Source of the DNA: JBFWNZ01 sp050250795
GTDB taxonomy: Bacteria; Pseudomonadota; Alphaproteobacteria; UBA8366
Length of the DNA: 17,754 nucleotides
Assembly (NCBI GenBank): GCA_050250795.1
Contig: JBFWNZ010000040.1
Location: 1-17,754 of the forward strand
Direction: 5' to 3'
Made by a program: the position numbers and the translations under genes. Shown here in pieces: positions 1 to 7,216 of the stretch. The stretch's first letter is position 1. Every line of letters begins with the position of its first letter. The notes beneath the pieces were generated by a model. It made no database searches, had not been told where the DNA came from, and was given only the letters and a program-made list of their open reading frames with translations.

Positions 1-225
1 CGGGTCGAGCTTTTTGTCCTGGCCGATCACGGTATTGGTGCGCAGCCCGGTATAGGCGTCGGCAAAGCCGAGATCGATCCCGACGGCGTCGCTGGTGCTG
101 CCGCCGAAGGCGCAGCCGACGATGTTCAGGAAGGCGCGTGCCGCCTCGTGCTGCACATTCTTGGGCAGGTCGCCGTAATTGGTGCGCAGGATGAATTCCG
201 CAAGCTCGCGGGTCGTCTCGGTCAT
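1..225 (-). CDS. MmgE/PrpD family protein, N-terminal part (truncated by window edge)
   Basis: Reading leftwards from ATG at 225, 75 codons are open to the window edge, so the C-terminal part is missing. The start ELAEFILRTNYGDLP, followed by a helix rich in Ala and the segment NIVGCAFGGS, is the typical N-terminus of the MmgE/PrpD family. That family includes 2-methylcitrate dehydratase, cis-aconitate decarboxylase and many uncharacterised catabolic members of about 450 residues. A strong Shine-Dalgarno AGGGAGG (231-237) sits 5 bases upstream of the ATG and fixes the start. The gene diverges from the amidase at 467, and they share about 240 bp of intergenic DNA. The reaction cannot be assigned: this family is over-represented in accessory catabolic loci and often is not PrpD itself. 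Family assignment is fairly sure; substrate is unknown. Confidence 0.8.
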   Translation of the reverse strand, partial: MTETTRELAEFILRTNYGDLPKNVQHEAARAFLNIVGCAFGGSTSDAVGIDLGFADAYTGLRTNTVIGQDKKLDP

Positions 226-307
226 CGCAGCCTCCCTGATGTTTTCGGGCGTCGGCGCGCGATGGCCTCGCCCTTCGGTTCGGATCGTGGACGGGCCGGC
301 GGTCGCC

Positions 308-347
308 GCACCCGGATGGCAGGTTGGCGATAGCCTATGCCGGGTGC
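308..347. repeat. Inverted repeat in the divergent intergenic region
   Basis: GCACCCGG (308-315) and CCGGGTGC (340-347) are perfect 8-base inverted arms separated by 24 bases. A smaller GGC-gata-GCC hairpin lies between them. It sits between the divergent MmgE/PrpD and amidase genes, so it could be an operator or a transcript-level stem. In DNA this GC-rich, chance arms of this size are not rare. Confidence 0.35.
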
Positions 348-466
348 ATGAAGCCGGCAACTGTCGGTGCGCGCGGCGCGGGTGTATATCTGCGGCTATG
401 CACAATGCGGGCGGAGGCGGCGTCATCGCCGCTTAACCGTCCGGCAGCCGAATGGGGAAACCGCCG

Positions 467-1825
467 ATGTACGATCCGCGCCACGCTCCGCTCGTTCCCT
501 TCGCGCCGCTGCGCGAGGTCTTCCTGCGCGACGGCGACACGCCCAGCGCCCTGCTGGAGCGCTGCATCCGCACCGTCGAGGCGCGCGAGCCGGATGTCCG
601 TGCCTTCGTGACCCTCGACCAGGAAGGCGCGCGCGCCGCCGCGGCCGCATCGGATGCGCGTTACAGGGCGGGTGCGCCGCTGTCGCCCATCGACGGCATG
701 CCCTTCGGCGTGAAGGACATCATCGACACGGGCGACATGCCGACCCAGATGAACAGCGGCCTTTACGCCGGCCACCGCCCCTTTCGCGACGCGGCGGGCG
801 TGCAGGCGATGCGGGCCGGCGGCGCGGTCATCCTCGGCAAGACGGTGACGACCGAATTCGCCTGCGGCGAATCCGGGCCCACCCGCAACCCCTTCGACCT
901 GGAACGCACGCCCGGCGGATCGTCCAGCGGGTCCGGCGCGGGTGTGGGGGCAGGCATGATGTGTGCCGCCTTCGGCACGCAGACCCGGGCATCCATCGTT
1001 CGACCCGCGGCCTATAACGGCGCCTATGGCTACAAGCCGACCGTCGGCGCGCTCAATCTCGGCGGCGTGCATCCGGTCTCGCCGACGCTGGACCATCTCG
1101 GCAGTATCGCCGCCAGCCTCGCGGATTGCTGGCTGGTGGCGCGGCATGTCGCGGCGGCGGTGGGGGCCGACCATCATTGCCGGCCGCTGGCGGGGCCCGC
1201 GGAACTGCCGCCCCCGGCCGTGCCGAACCGGGTCGCCTTCATCCGCACCAACGGATGGGCCGAGACCCCGGCGGAGTCGCAGGCGGCATTCGAGGGCTTC
1301 CTCGATTTCCTGCGCAATATCGGCGTGACGGTGTCGGACGCCTCTGCCGACGGGGATCTCGCCGCGTTCGAGACGGCGCTCCGGCCGGTCGACGCCTGGT
1401 CGCGCGAACTGATGGCCTATGAGATGCGCTGGCCGATGCGCGGATATCGCGACCGCGGCGGCAATGCGCTGGGCCCCACCATCCAGGCGCTGCTGCAGCT
1501 GTCGGACGGCATGTCCGAGGCGGATTACGGTACGCTGCTGGACCGCCGCAACACGCTGATCGCGCAGCACGCCGCGCTGGCGATGCGCTACGACCTGATC
1601 GTGACTCTGTGCAGCGACGGCCCGGCGCCGAAGGGGCTGGCCTTTACCGGCAACCGGTCCTTCATCACGCCCTGGAGCGTGCTGGGCGCGCCGGCGCTGG
1701 CGCTGCCGATGCTGGCGGCGGAGGACATGCCGCTCGGCGTGCAGATGATCGGCTATCGCGGCGCGGACGCCGCGATGATGGGCTATGCCCGCTGGATCGA
1801 CGAGGGGTGGTTCGGAAAGGTCTGA
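467..1825 (+). CDS. Amidase signature (AS) family amidase
   Basis: An amidase-signature hydrolase that would cleave an amide or related C-N bond in the cytoplasm. Numbered from an upstream ATG at 452 (457 aa), the Ser-cisSer-Lys triad is visible: Lys88 in GVKDIIDT, cis-Ser157 in the Gly/Ser-rich loop GGSSSGSG, and nucleophile Ser181 in TRASIVRPAAYNG. The 24-residue Ser-Ser spacing matches the family. I prefer ATG 467 (452 aa) because GGGGA lies 8 bases upstream of it, whereas ATG 452 has no Shine-Dalgarno; the two starts differ by five residues. The residue before the nucleophile is Ala180, where the family nearly always has Gly. There is no signal peptide. The gene ends 6 bp from the convergent LpxR-type gene. 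The substrate cannot be read from the sequence; a role in breaking down an amide near the heterocycle module is possible but unproven. Confidence 0.9.
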   Translation: MYDPRHAPLVPFAPLREVFLRDGDTPSALLERCIRTVEAREPDVRAFVTLDQEGARAAAAASDARYRAGAPLSPIDGMPFGVKDIIDTGDMPTQMNSGLYAGHRPFRDAAGVQAMRAGGAVILGKTVTTEFACGESGPTRNPFDLERTPGGSSSGSGAGVGAGMMCAAFGTQTRASIVRPAAYNGAYGYKPTVGALNLGGVHPVSPTLDHLGSIAASLADCWLVARHVAAAVGADHHCRPLAGPAELPPPAVPNRVAFIRTNGWAETPAESQAAFEGFLDFLRNIGVTVSDASADGDLAAFETALRPVDAWSRELMAYEMRWPMRGYRDRGGNALGPTIQALLQLSDGMSEADYGTLLDRRNTLIAQHAALAMRYDLIVTLCSDGPAPKGLAFTGNRSFITPWSVLGAPALALPMLAAEDMPLGVQMIGYRGADAAMMGYARWIDEGWFGKV

Positions 1826-1831
1826 CCCGGG

Positions 1832-2836
1832 CTAGAAATGCACCGACAGGCTGAGCGCCCCGAAGATGTCGGCGGATTTCTGGTTCTCGAATTCGCGCGT
1901 GCGATAGATCTGGGTGAAGGTCAGCCGGTACTTGTCATAGACCAGCGCCGCGCCGCCCAGCAGGTCGCCGACGAAGATGTTGCGGTCCACGCTGTGGCTG
2001 TCGGCGAAGGTGTTGCCGTCCAGGAAGATGTTGTGGAACACCGCCCGTCCTTCCGCACCGGCAAACAGATACCAGGCGAAGCGGCCGCCGGTCGGCTCCA
2101 CGGCGTCGAGGCCCGAAAGCGAGGGGCGGATATGCGGAGGGCCGTAATCGACATGCAGGCCCTGTCCCAGGCGCACGGTGCTGCCGATATTCACCAACGT
2201 CATGACGTTGCCGACCGACGCGCCCAGATTCGGGATGATGTCATAGGATAGCGGCCCCAGCGAACCGGGCTGCGGCCGCCATTTCCGCTCGGCCGTGAGC
2301 ATCGCCGCCGGCTCGTTCTTGAGCTGGTTGTCCCAGCCCTCGGCCGTGTCGACGCCGATGATCTCGTGCACCGTGTTCTGGACATAGCGCCCGCCGGCCA
2401 TCGGCCCGACCACGCCCAGGCTCAGTTCCACCGTGTCCAATGCGTCGAGGTCGGCGTCCAGGACGTCGCCCTTGGTCTCGGCCATGGCGGCGACCGAGAA
2501 ATACAGCCAGCCGGCATAGGGCCGGTCGTCGGGCACGAGTTCGCGGGCGGCCGTGTTGGTGGGCGTGTAGAGCATCTGTCCGGCGGCGAATCCCAACCGT
2601 CCGCCATGGACGTCGCCGATGGGATACAGCCAGGACAGCAGGTCGAACACGGTCTCGTTTTCGTATTTCGTCTTGTCCGAGACCCAGGCCATCCGCACGC
2701 CGTTGGTGTAATGGCGGTCGGTGCCGGCGATCTTGTCGTTCTCGAATTGCAGTGTCAGCGTGCCGCCCGACGGTTCCTGCGCGAAGACGGGCATGGAAAC
2801 CAAGGCACAGGCGAAAGCAAATATCGCTATCCGCAT
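1832..2836 (-). CDS. LpxR-type lipid A deacylase (DUF2219), outer-membrane beta-barrel
   Basis: A 334-residue exported protein resembling LpxR, which removes the 3'-acyloxyacyl chain of lipid A on the outer face of the outer membrane. The chosen start (MRIAIFAFACALVSMPVFA|QEP) gives a clear Sec signal peptide; a longer frame to 2902 would only add an implausible leader before it. Family marks follow: ..FENDKIAGTDRHYTNG.. supplies the Asn-Asp pair (N33, D34), Ser53 lies in AWVSD, DRPYAGWLY is the typical barrel segment, and His157 lies in VQNTVHEIIG. These correspond to the Asn/Asp, Ser and His active-site residues described for Salmonella LpxR. The chain ends in Phe (LSVHF), as outer-membrane barrels do. 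It is transcribed toward the amidase and away from the GST genes. No good Shine-Dalgarno is visible. Family assignment is confident; deacylase activity is inferred. Confidence 0.85.
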   Translation of the reverse strand: MRIAIFAFACALVSMPVFAQEPSGGTLTLQFENDKIAGTDRHYTNGVRMAWVSDKTKYENETVFDLLSWLYPIGDVHGGRLGFAAGQMLYTPTNTAARELVPDDRPYAGWLYFSVAAMAETKGDVLDADLDALDTVELSLGVVGPMAGGRYVQNTVHEIIGVDTAEGWDNQLKNEPAAMLTAERKWRPQPGSLGPLSYDIIPNLGASVGNVMTLVNIGSTVRLGQGLHVDYGPPHIRPSLSGLDAVEPTGGRFAWYLFAGAEGRAVFHNIFLDGNTFADSHSVDRNIFVGDLLGGAALVYDKYRLTFTQIYRTREFENQKSADIFGALSLSVHF

Positions 2837-3044
2837 CGGGGAATCGTTCGCTCCGCGAGAGCTTGCGAGGACATGTCCACTGCTTAACGGCTGAGGCAGC
2901 AAGACGTTCCTCTATTCCGTAAAGCTATCGCTGTTCTTGGCCGCGGTCTACCCAAGGGATGTTCTGTGCGAATCCGCCAAGGCTGCGCTAGAGTTCGCAC
3001 CGGCATGCTCCGTCAAGCGGGCGGCCGAGCCGGGGAGGGCACGC

Positions 3045-3719
3045 ATGGCGTTCAGGATTTGGGGCCGGCCGACATCGGCCTGCACGCAGAAGGCCCTGTG
3101 GGGGATCGAAGAGGCCGGAATCGACTATGAACTGATCCTGGCCAGCGCCACGATGGGTGCAGGCGGGCATGTGTCCAAGGGCAACAAGCCCTATGGTATC
3201 GTCGACACGCCGATGTACCGGGCGATGAACCCGAACGGCACGGTGCCGACCATCGACGATGGCGGCTACATCCTCTGGGAATCGAACTCCATCGTCCGCT
3301 ACGTTTCGATGACGTACGCGCCGGAAAAGATGTACGGCAACGATATCGGTCTGTTCTGCGATGCCAGCCGCTGGATGGACTGGGAGGCCTCGGGCCAGTT
3401 GCCGGGACAGCATATCGTCGTCATGCACACCGTCCGTCTGCCGCCGGCGCAACGCGACCCGCAGGAACTGGCGCGGGGTGTGGCGATGCTTGAGGGGAAG
3501 TTCCGCCTGCTCGACGCGCATCTCAAGGGGCGGAAATATGTCTGCGGCGACCGCTTCACGCTGGGCGATATTCCCGTGGGCATGCGGGCGGCACGCTGGC
3601 TGCTGTTCGATATCGAACGGCCGAAGACGCCGCATCTCTGCGACTGGGTCGAAAGGCTGAAGGAACGCCCGGCCTTTCAGAAGCATCTGGGCGATCCGCA
3701 ACTGCATTTGGGAGGCTGA
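3045..3719 (+). CDS. Glutathione S-transferase family protein, tandem copy 1
   Basis: A 224-residue cytosolic GST. The N-terminal thioredoxin fold shows RPTSACTQKALW with Ser11 and Cys13 as candidate catalytic residues, the cis-proline P68 in NPNGTVPTID, and the glutathione-binding ES pair (E79-S80) in WESNSIVRY. The C-terminal helical domain ends with the conserved FTLGDIPVG and RPAFQKHL segments. The open frame reaches back to 2937, but ATG 3045 is chosen because GGGGAGGG (3032-3039) precedes it and the protein then aligns without gaps with the next gene. By hand count it is about 79% identical to that gene, with the two starts exactly 678 bp apart. Probable roles are glutathione-dependent isomerisation, dehalogenation or detoxification. 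The substrate is unknown. Confidence 0.9.
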   Translation: MAFRIWGRPTSACTQKALWGIEEAGIDYELILASATMGAGGHVSKGNKPYGIVDTPMYRAMNPNGTVPTIDDGGYILWESNSIVRYVSMTYAPEKMYGNDIGLFCDASRWMDWEASGQLPGQHIVVMHTVRLPPAQRDPQELARGVAMLEGKFRLLDAHLKGRKYVCGDRFTLGDIPVGMRAARWLLFDIERPKTPHLCDWVERLKERPAFQKHLGDPQLHLGG

Positions 3720-3722
3720 CCG

Positions 3723-4397
3723 ATGGCGATCCGTATCTGGGGGCGCCCGACCTCGTCCTGCACGCAGAAATCGCTCTGGGCGATGGAAGAGGTCGGGGTC
3801 GATTACGAACTGATCCTGGCCAGCGCGGTCATGGGGCCCGGCGGGCATGTGTCCAAGGGCAACAAGCCTTTCGGCATCGTCGATACGCCGGAATACCGGG
3901 CGATGAACCCGAACGGGACGGTCCCGACCATCGACGACAACGGCTATGTCCTCTGGGAATCCAATTCCATCGTCCGCTACCTGTCGATGAAGTACGCGCC
4001 GGAAAAGATGTACGGCAACGACATCGGCACGTTCTGCGACGCCAGCCGATGGATGGACTGGGAGGCGCATACCCAGCTTCCCTGGGCCTATATCATCGTG
4101 ATGCAGACGGTGCGCCTCGCGCCGGACCAGCGCGATCCCAAGGAACTGGCGCGCGCGACCGCGGCGCTGGAGAGCAAGTTCCGGATGCTCGACGCGCATC
4201 TGGCGGGCCGGAAATATGTCTGCGGCGACGGCTTCACCCTGGGCGACATTCCCATCGGCATGCGGACCTATCGCTGGCTGCTGTTCGATATCGAGCATCC
4301 GAAGACGCCGCATATTGACGCATGGATGGCGCGGCTCAAGGAAAGGCCGGGATTCCAGAAGCATCTGGCCGATCCGGCGCTGCATCTTAGCGGTTGA
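3723..4397 (+). CDS. Glutathione S-transferase family protein, tandem copy 2
   Basis: A 224-residue GST that is a paralogue of the preceding gene and starts 3 bp after its stop. Its Shine-Dalgarno GGGAGG overlaps the end of copy 1, so the two are surely co-transcribed. It has the same landmarks: RPTSSCTQKSLW (Ser11, Ser12, Cys13), NPNGTVPTID with cis-Pro68, WESNSIVRYL and FTLGDIPIG. Differences from copy 1 concentrate at residues 116-128 (HTQLPWAYIIVMQ against SGQLPGQHIVVMH). This stretch lies in the first helices of the C-terminal domain, which usually line the acceptor-substrate pocket. That suggests a duplication followed by change in substrate preference. The substrate itself is unknown. 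Confidence 0.9.
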   Translation: MAIRIWGRPTSSCTQKSLWAMEEVGVDYELILASAVMGPGGHVSKGNKPFGIVDTPEYRAMNPNGTVPTIDDNGYVLWESNSIVRYLSMKYAPEKMYGNDIGTFCDASRWMDWEAHTQLPWAYIIVMQTVRLAPDQRDPKELARATAALESKFRMLDAHLAGRKYVCGDGFTLGDIPIGMRTYRWLLFDIEHPKTPHIDAWMARLKERPGFQKHLADPALHLSG

Positions 4398-4402
4398 GGC
4401 GA

Positions 4403-4430
4403 TTGCGGCGCGGGCGCGGCCTGATAAAAT
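4403..4430 (+). promoter_or_regulatory. Candidate sigma-70-type promoter before the TauD/TfdA gene
   Basis: TTGCGG (4403-4408) and TAAAAT (4425-4430) are 16 bases apart, giving 3/6 and 5/6 matches to the -35 and -10 consensus. The -10 lies inside a short AT-rich patch (CTGATAAAATCAG, itself a 5-bp hairpin) within otherwise GC-rich DNA, about 47 bp upstream of the start codon. This is weak evidence; the gene may simply continue the GST transcript. Confidence 0.3.
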
Positions 4431-4477
4431 CAGTCCGGACAAATCCGGCGGAATGAACAAGGGACCGGGAGGAAGCG

Positions 4478-5323
4478 ATGGCGATCGAAGTGGTGAAGCT
4501 GGACGAACCGATGCTGGCCGAGGTGCGCGGCGTCGACTTGACCAAGCCTGTGCCCGACGAGGACCGCCGCGCGATATATCGAGCCTTCGTCGATCACCAT
4601 GTCCTTGCGTTCCGCGACCAGACCCTGCCGCCGGGCCAGGTGGTGGAGGTGGGGCGCCTGTTCGGCGACCTGCAACCGCACATCACCAAGAAATACTGGC
4701 ATCCCGACTACAAGGATCTGATCGTGATGACCAACCTGAACAAGGACGGTCAGATCGATCAGTTGGACTCCAAGCGCGGCGTCGGCTGGCATACCGACAT
4801 GTGCTACATGGAGGTGCCGGCCAAGGCGACGATGCTGCACACCATCCGCATTCCCGAGGTCGGCGGCGACACGCTGTTCCTCAACCTCTACATGGCGCAT
4901 GACAGCATGCCCCAGGCGCTGCGCAAGCGGCTGGAAGGGCTGAAGGCGACGTTCCGCTATGGCGGACGGCACACCGAGGACGCCAAGCGCCTGACCGACG
5001 AAGACCGCGCCCGCCCGCCGGTTGCGCATCCGATCCTGCGGCGCGTCGAGGATTCGGGGCGGACCTCCATCTACTGCAACCCCTATCACACCATCGGCAT
5101 CGAGGGGTGGGAGGAGACTGCGGCCGACGACCTGCTGGGCGAGGTCTACGAGTGGTGCCGGCAGGACCGGTTCCAGGCGCGGCATCGCTGGCGCCAGGGC
5201 GACACCGTGATCTGGGACAACCGCTGCTGCTGGCACTCGGCCACCGGCGACAACCCGCTGCGCCAGCCGCGCGAGTTTTATCGCGCCACGGTCAGCGGCA
5301 CGGTCCCGGTCGCCGCGCACTGA
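4478..5323 (+). CDS. TauD/TfdA family Fe(II)/2-oxoglutarate dioxygenase
   Basis: A 281-residue non-haem iron dioxygenase that would couple oxidative decarboxylation of 2-oxoglutarate to hydroxylation of a substrate, as in taurine or 2,4-D breakdown. The iron-binding facial triad is complete: His105 and Asp107 in GWHTDMCY, and His253 in NRCCWHSATGD. Arg269 in REFYRATVSG fits the arginine that holds 2-oxoglutarate. The start AIEVVKLDEPMLAEVRGVDL is the typical family opening, and length is normal (TauD is about 283). GGGAGGAA (4467-4473) precedes the ATG. The substrate cannot be told, since taurine, aryloxyacetate and many other substrates occur in this family. Its neighbours (GSTs, cupin, MarR and a molybdenum hydroxylase) suggest a role in aromatic or heterocyclic catabolism. 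Confidence 0.9.
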   Translation: MAIEVVKLDEPMLAEVRGVDLTKPVPDEDRRAIYRAFVDHHVLAFRDQTLPPGQVVEVGRLFGDLQPHITKKYWHPDYKDLIVMTNLNKDGQIDQLDSKRGVGWHTDMCYMEVPAKATMLHTIRIPEVGGDTLFLNLYMAHDSMPQALRKRLEGLKATFRYGGRHTEDAKRLTDEDRARPPVAHPILRRVEDSGRTSIYCNPYHTIGIEGWEETAADDLLGEVYEWCRQDRFQARHRWRQGDTVIWDNRCCWHSATGDNPLRQPREFYRATVSGTVPVAAH

Positions 5324-5328
5324 GGCTC

Positions 5329-5350
5329 GCGCCGGCGCCGGCCGCGGCGC
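5329..5350 (+). terminator. GC-rich hairpin after the TauD/TfdA gene
   Basis: GCGCCG (5329-5334) and CGGCGC (5345-5350) form a perfect 6-bp stem starting 6 bases after the stop codon. No T-run follows, so termination is uncertain. The downstream TATACT (5351-5356) could be a -10 element for the cupin gene, but no convincing -35 lies in front of it. Confidence 0.25.
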
Positions 5351-5389
5351 TATACTCCTGCCAAAGCAAGCCTGCGGGAGGAGTGGACC

Positions 5390-5797
5390 ATGCCGGACGA
5401 CCTGCGCAGCAAGACCGCCCCCCATACCCCTTTCCTGGCCGGGGAAGAGCGGTTGGGGCCGCTGGAGTCCCGCTATGTCGATCCGGCGGCGCTGCCCTGG
5501 CAGCCGACCGGCTTCCCGGGCATCGATTGGAAAATCCTCTTCAAGGATGAAGCGCGCGGCCTGCTGACCGCTTATCTGCGCTGGGCACCCGGCTCCTTCC
5601 TGCCGATGCATGAGCATGTGGATGTCGAGCAGACCTGGGTGCTCGAAGGCTATCTGGAGGATGATCAGGGTCGCTGCGGGCCGGGGCAGTTCGTCTGGCG
5701 TCCGCAGGGCAGCCGGCATGTCGCCCGCGCGCCCGAGGGTGCTGTGATGCTGGCCATCTTCCAATGTCCCAATCGTTTCCTCGAAGAGGGGGCCTAG
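5390..5797 (+). CDS. Small single-domain cupin protein
   Basis: A 135-residue protein with one complete cupin barrel. Motif 1 fits G(X)5HXH(X)3E(X)6G exactly: G68 ... H74-E-H76 ... E80 ... G87, inside PMHEHVDVEQTWVLEG. Motif 2 is GQFVWRPQGSRH and supplies His110. The His74/His76/Glu80/His110 set would bind a divalent metal. This size class (ChrR-like cupins and small metal-dependent dioxygenases or isomerases) is functionally diverse, so no reaction is assigned. GGGAGGAG (5376-5383) precedes the ATG. The gene lies 66 bp after the dioxygenase and 19 bp before the MarR gene, so it probably shares their transcript. Confidence 0.85.
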   Translation: MPDDLRSKTAPHTPFLAGEERLGPLESRYVDPAALPWQPTGFPGIDWKILFKDEARGLLTAYLRWAPGSFLPMHEHVDVEQTWVLEGYLEDDQGRCGPGQFVWRPQGSRHVARAPEGAVMLAIFQCPNRFLEEGA

Positions 5798-5816
5798 CCA
5801 TCCCGATGCCGCGGCG

Positions 5817-6269
5817 ATGACCGACGATCCGGCGGCGCCGGACGAGGCGCCCTATGTGCTTGAGGATCAGGTCGGCCACCTGCTGCGTCGCGCGCACCAG
5901 CGGGCCAGTCAGATTTTCCTGGCGACCATCGGCGATCCCAGCGTCACCCCGATGCAGCTTGCTGCGCTCGTTCGGCTCCATGAGCATGAGCCGTCCGGCG
6001 GCCTGTCCCAGAACCATCTGGGCCGTCTGACGGCAATGGACCCCGCAACCATCCAGGGCGTGATCCGGCGCCTGATGGAGCGCGGCCTCATCCATCGCAG
6101 CGCCGATGCGGCGGACCGGCGGCGCAAGACGTTGCGCCTGACCGATGCCGGCCGCGCCGCTGTGGCCGGGTTGCTGGACAGCGCGGCGGAGGTGAGCCGG
6201 CGGACGCTGGAGCCGTTATCTCCCGCCGAGCAGCGCAGTTTCCTGCGGCTTCTTCGCCGGCTTGCCTGA
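5817..6269 (+). CDS. MarR family transcriptional regulator
   Basis: A 150-residue winged-helix repressor, probably a dimer that releases DNA on binding a small aromatic acid. After a dimerisation helix (VGHLLRRAHQRASQIF) comes the winged helix at about residues 44-112. TPMQLAALVRLHE opens it, DPATIQGVIRRLMERGLIHR holds the recognition helix and the helix after it, and the wing is DRRRKTLRLTDAG with its Asp-Arg-Arg. The C-terminal helices complete the dimer interface. There is no clear Shine-Dalgarno, and translation may be coupled to the cupin gene, whose stop lies 19 bp upstream. The gene sits 95 bp ahead of the molybdenum-hydroxylase operon with a palindrome in between. Known MarR proteins NicR of Pseudomonas putida and BpsR of Bordetella respond to 6-hydroxynicotinate, a useful parallel given the gene at 9945. 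Confidence 0.92.
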   Translation: MTDDPAAPDEAPYVLEDQVGHLLRRAHQRASQIFLATIGDPSVTPMQLAALVRLHEHEPSGGLSQNHLGRLTAMDPATIQGVIRRLMERGLIHRSADAADRRRKTLRLTDAGRAAVAGLLDSAAEVSRRTLEPLSPAEQRSFLRLLRRLA

Positions 6270-6301
6270 CCCTTGCAGCGCGCCGGCATTCGCGGCAGAA
6301 T

Positions 6302-6321
6302 AATTCGTACACAAATGAATT
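6302..6321. promoter_or_regulatory. Candidate MarR operator (20-bp imperfect palindrome)
   Basis: The sequence AATTCGTACACAAATGAATT has arms AATTCGT and ATGAATT that match at six of seven positions when one is reverse-complemented. It is the only markedly AT-rich patch in the 95 bp between the MarR stop and the ATG at 6365. Size and symmetry suit a MarR dimer site. Overlap with a promoter is likely but no clear -35/-10 pair could be fixed. Confidence 0.5.
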
Positions 6322-6364
6322 TCCGGCTCGCGATTGCGGCTGGAGCGACGCGGCAGGCGGCGGC

Positions 6365-7216
6365 ATGGGGGCTTATCACCGTCCGAGGCTATTGGGTGAG
6401 GCGCTGGGCCATCTGGCCGCCGGCCCGCTGACGGTCGTCGCCGGGGGCACCGACCATTACCCCGCGCGTGTCGGGCCGCATCCGGATGAGGATTTGCTGG
6501 ATATCTCCGGTCTCGACGAGTTGCGCGGCATCCGCGACGCGGGCAGCCATTGGCGCATCGGGGCGCTGACGACCTGGACCGGGATCGCAGAAGCGGACTT
6601 GCCGTCCGTCTTCGACGGGCTGCGGGCGGCGGCATGCGAGGTGGGCGGCGCCCAGATTCAGAACCGCGGCACGGTCGGCGGCAACCTCTGCAACGCATCG
6701 CCGGCCGCGGACGGCATTCCGCCGTTGCTGGCGCTGGACGCCCGGGTCGAACTGTCCGGCCCGGACGGTGTCAGGGCCATGCCCCTCGCGGGTTTCGTCA
6801 CCGGCAACCGGCGCACGCAGCGCCGGCCGGACCAGTTGCTGACGGCGATCCTGGTGCCGAAGCCGGCACGGCCCGCGCAATCCGCCTTTCTGAAGCTGGG
6901 CGCGCGCCGCTATCTCGTGATTTCCATCGTCATGGCCTCGGCGGTGCTGGAGCGTGCCGCCGACGGGACGGTCGCGGCGGCGCGGGTCGCGGTCGGCGCC
7001 TGCTCCGCGGTGGCGCAGCGCCTGCCGGCGCTGGAGGCGGCGCTGGTCGGGCGCCCCGTCGCGCCGGGGCTCGGTGCGGCCTCGATCCCCGCGCATCTGG
7101 CGCCGCTCGCACCTATCGACGATGTCCGCGGCAGCGCCGATTACCGGATGGACGCGGCCATGACCGTGGTCCGGCGGGTGCTGGATCGCGCGGCCGTGGA
7201 AGGGCGTGGCGCATGA
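6365..7216 (+). CDS. FAD-binding subunit of a xanthine dehydrogenase-family molybdenum hydroxylase
   Basis: A 283-residue medium (M) subunit of the XdhB/CoxM/NdhF type. It carries FAD and passes electrons from the iron-sulphur clusters of the partner subunit to an acceptor. Two FAD-binding signatures are clear: AGGTDHY at residues 26-32 (family AGGTDLL) and QNRGTVGGNLCNASPAAD at 99-116. The C-terminal CO-dehydrogenase flavoprotein domain is present (FLKLGARRYLVISIVMASAVL). Length is normal. The ribosome site is weak (an AGGCGGCGG run before the ATG). The stop overlaps the next start as ATGA, so translation is coupled to the gene encoding the iron-sulphur/molybdopterin partner. It is the first gene of the operon behind the palindrome at 6302-6321. 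Confidence 0.9.
   Translation: MGAYHRPRLLGEALGHLAAGPLTVVAGGTDHYPARVGPHPDEDLLDISGLDELRGIRDAGSHWRIGALTTWTGIAEADLPSVFDGLRAAACEVGGAQIQNRGTVGGNLCNASPAADGIPPLLALDARVELSGPDGVRAMPLAGFVTGNRRTQRRPDQLLTAILVPKPARPAQSAFLKLGARRYLVISIVMASAVLERAADGTVAAARVAVGACSAVAQRLPALEAALVGRPVAPGLGAASIPAHLAPLAPIDDVRGSADYRMDAAMTVVRRVLDRAAVEGRGA

Noticed and set aside
2837..2902. Longer start for the LpxR-type protein
   Set aside because: It would place 22 polar residues before a standard signal peptide.
2988..4460. 490-codon open frame on the minus strand with internal repetition
   Set aside because: The repetition only reflects the tandem GST pair on the other strand.
6550..7212. Upstream in-frame extension of the Mo hydroxylase, overlapping the FAD gene
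   Set aside because: The translation is Arg/Gly-rich noise. The [2Fe-2S] domain starts right after ATG 7213, which overlaps the upstream stop.
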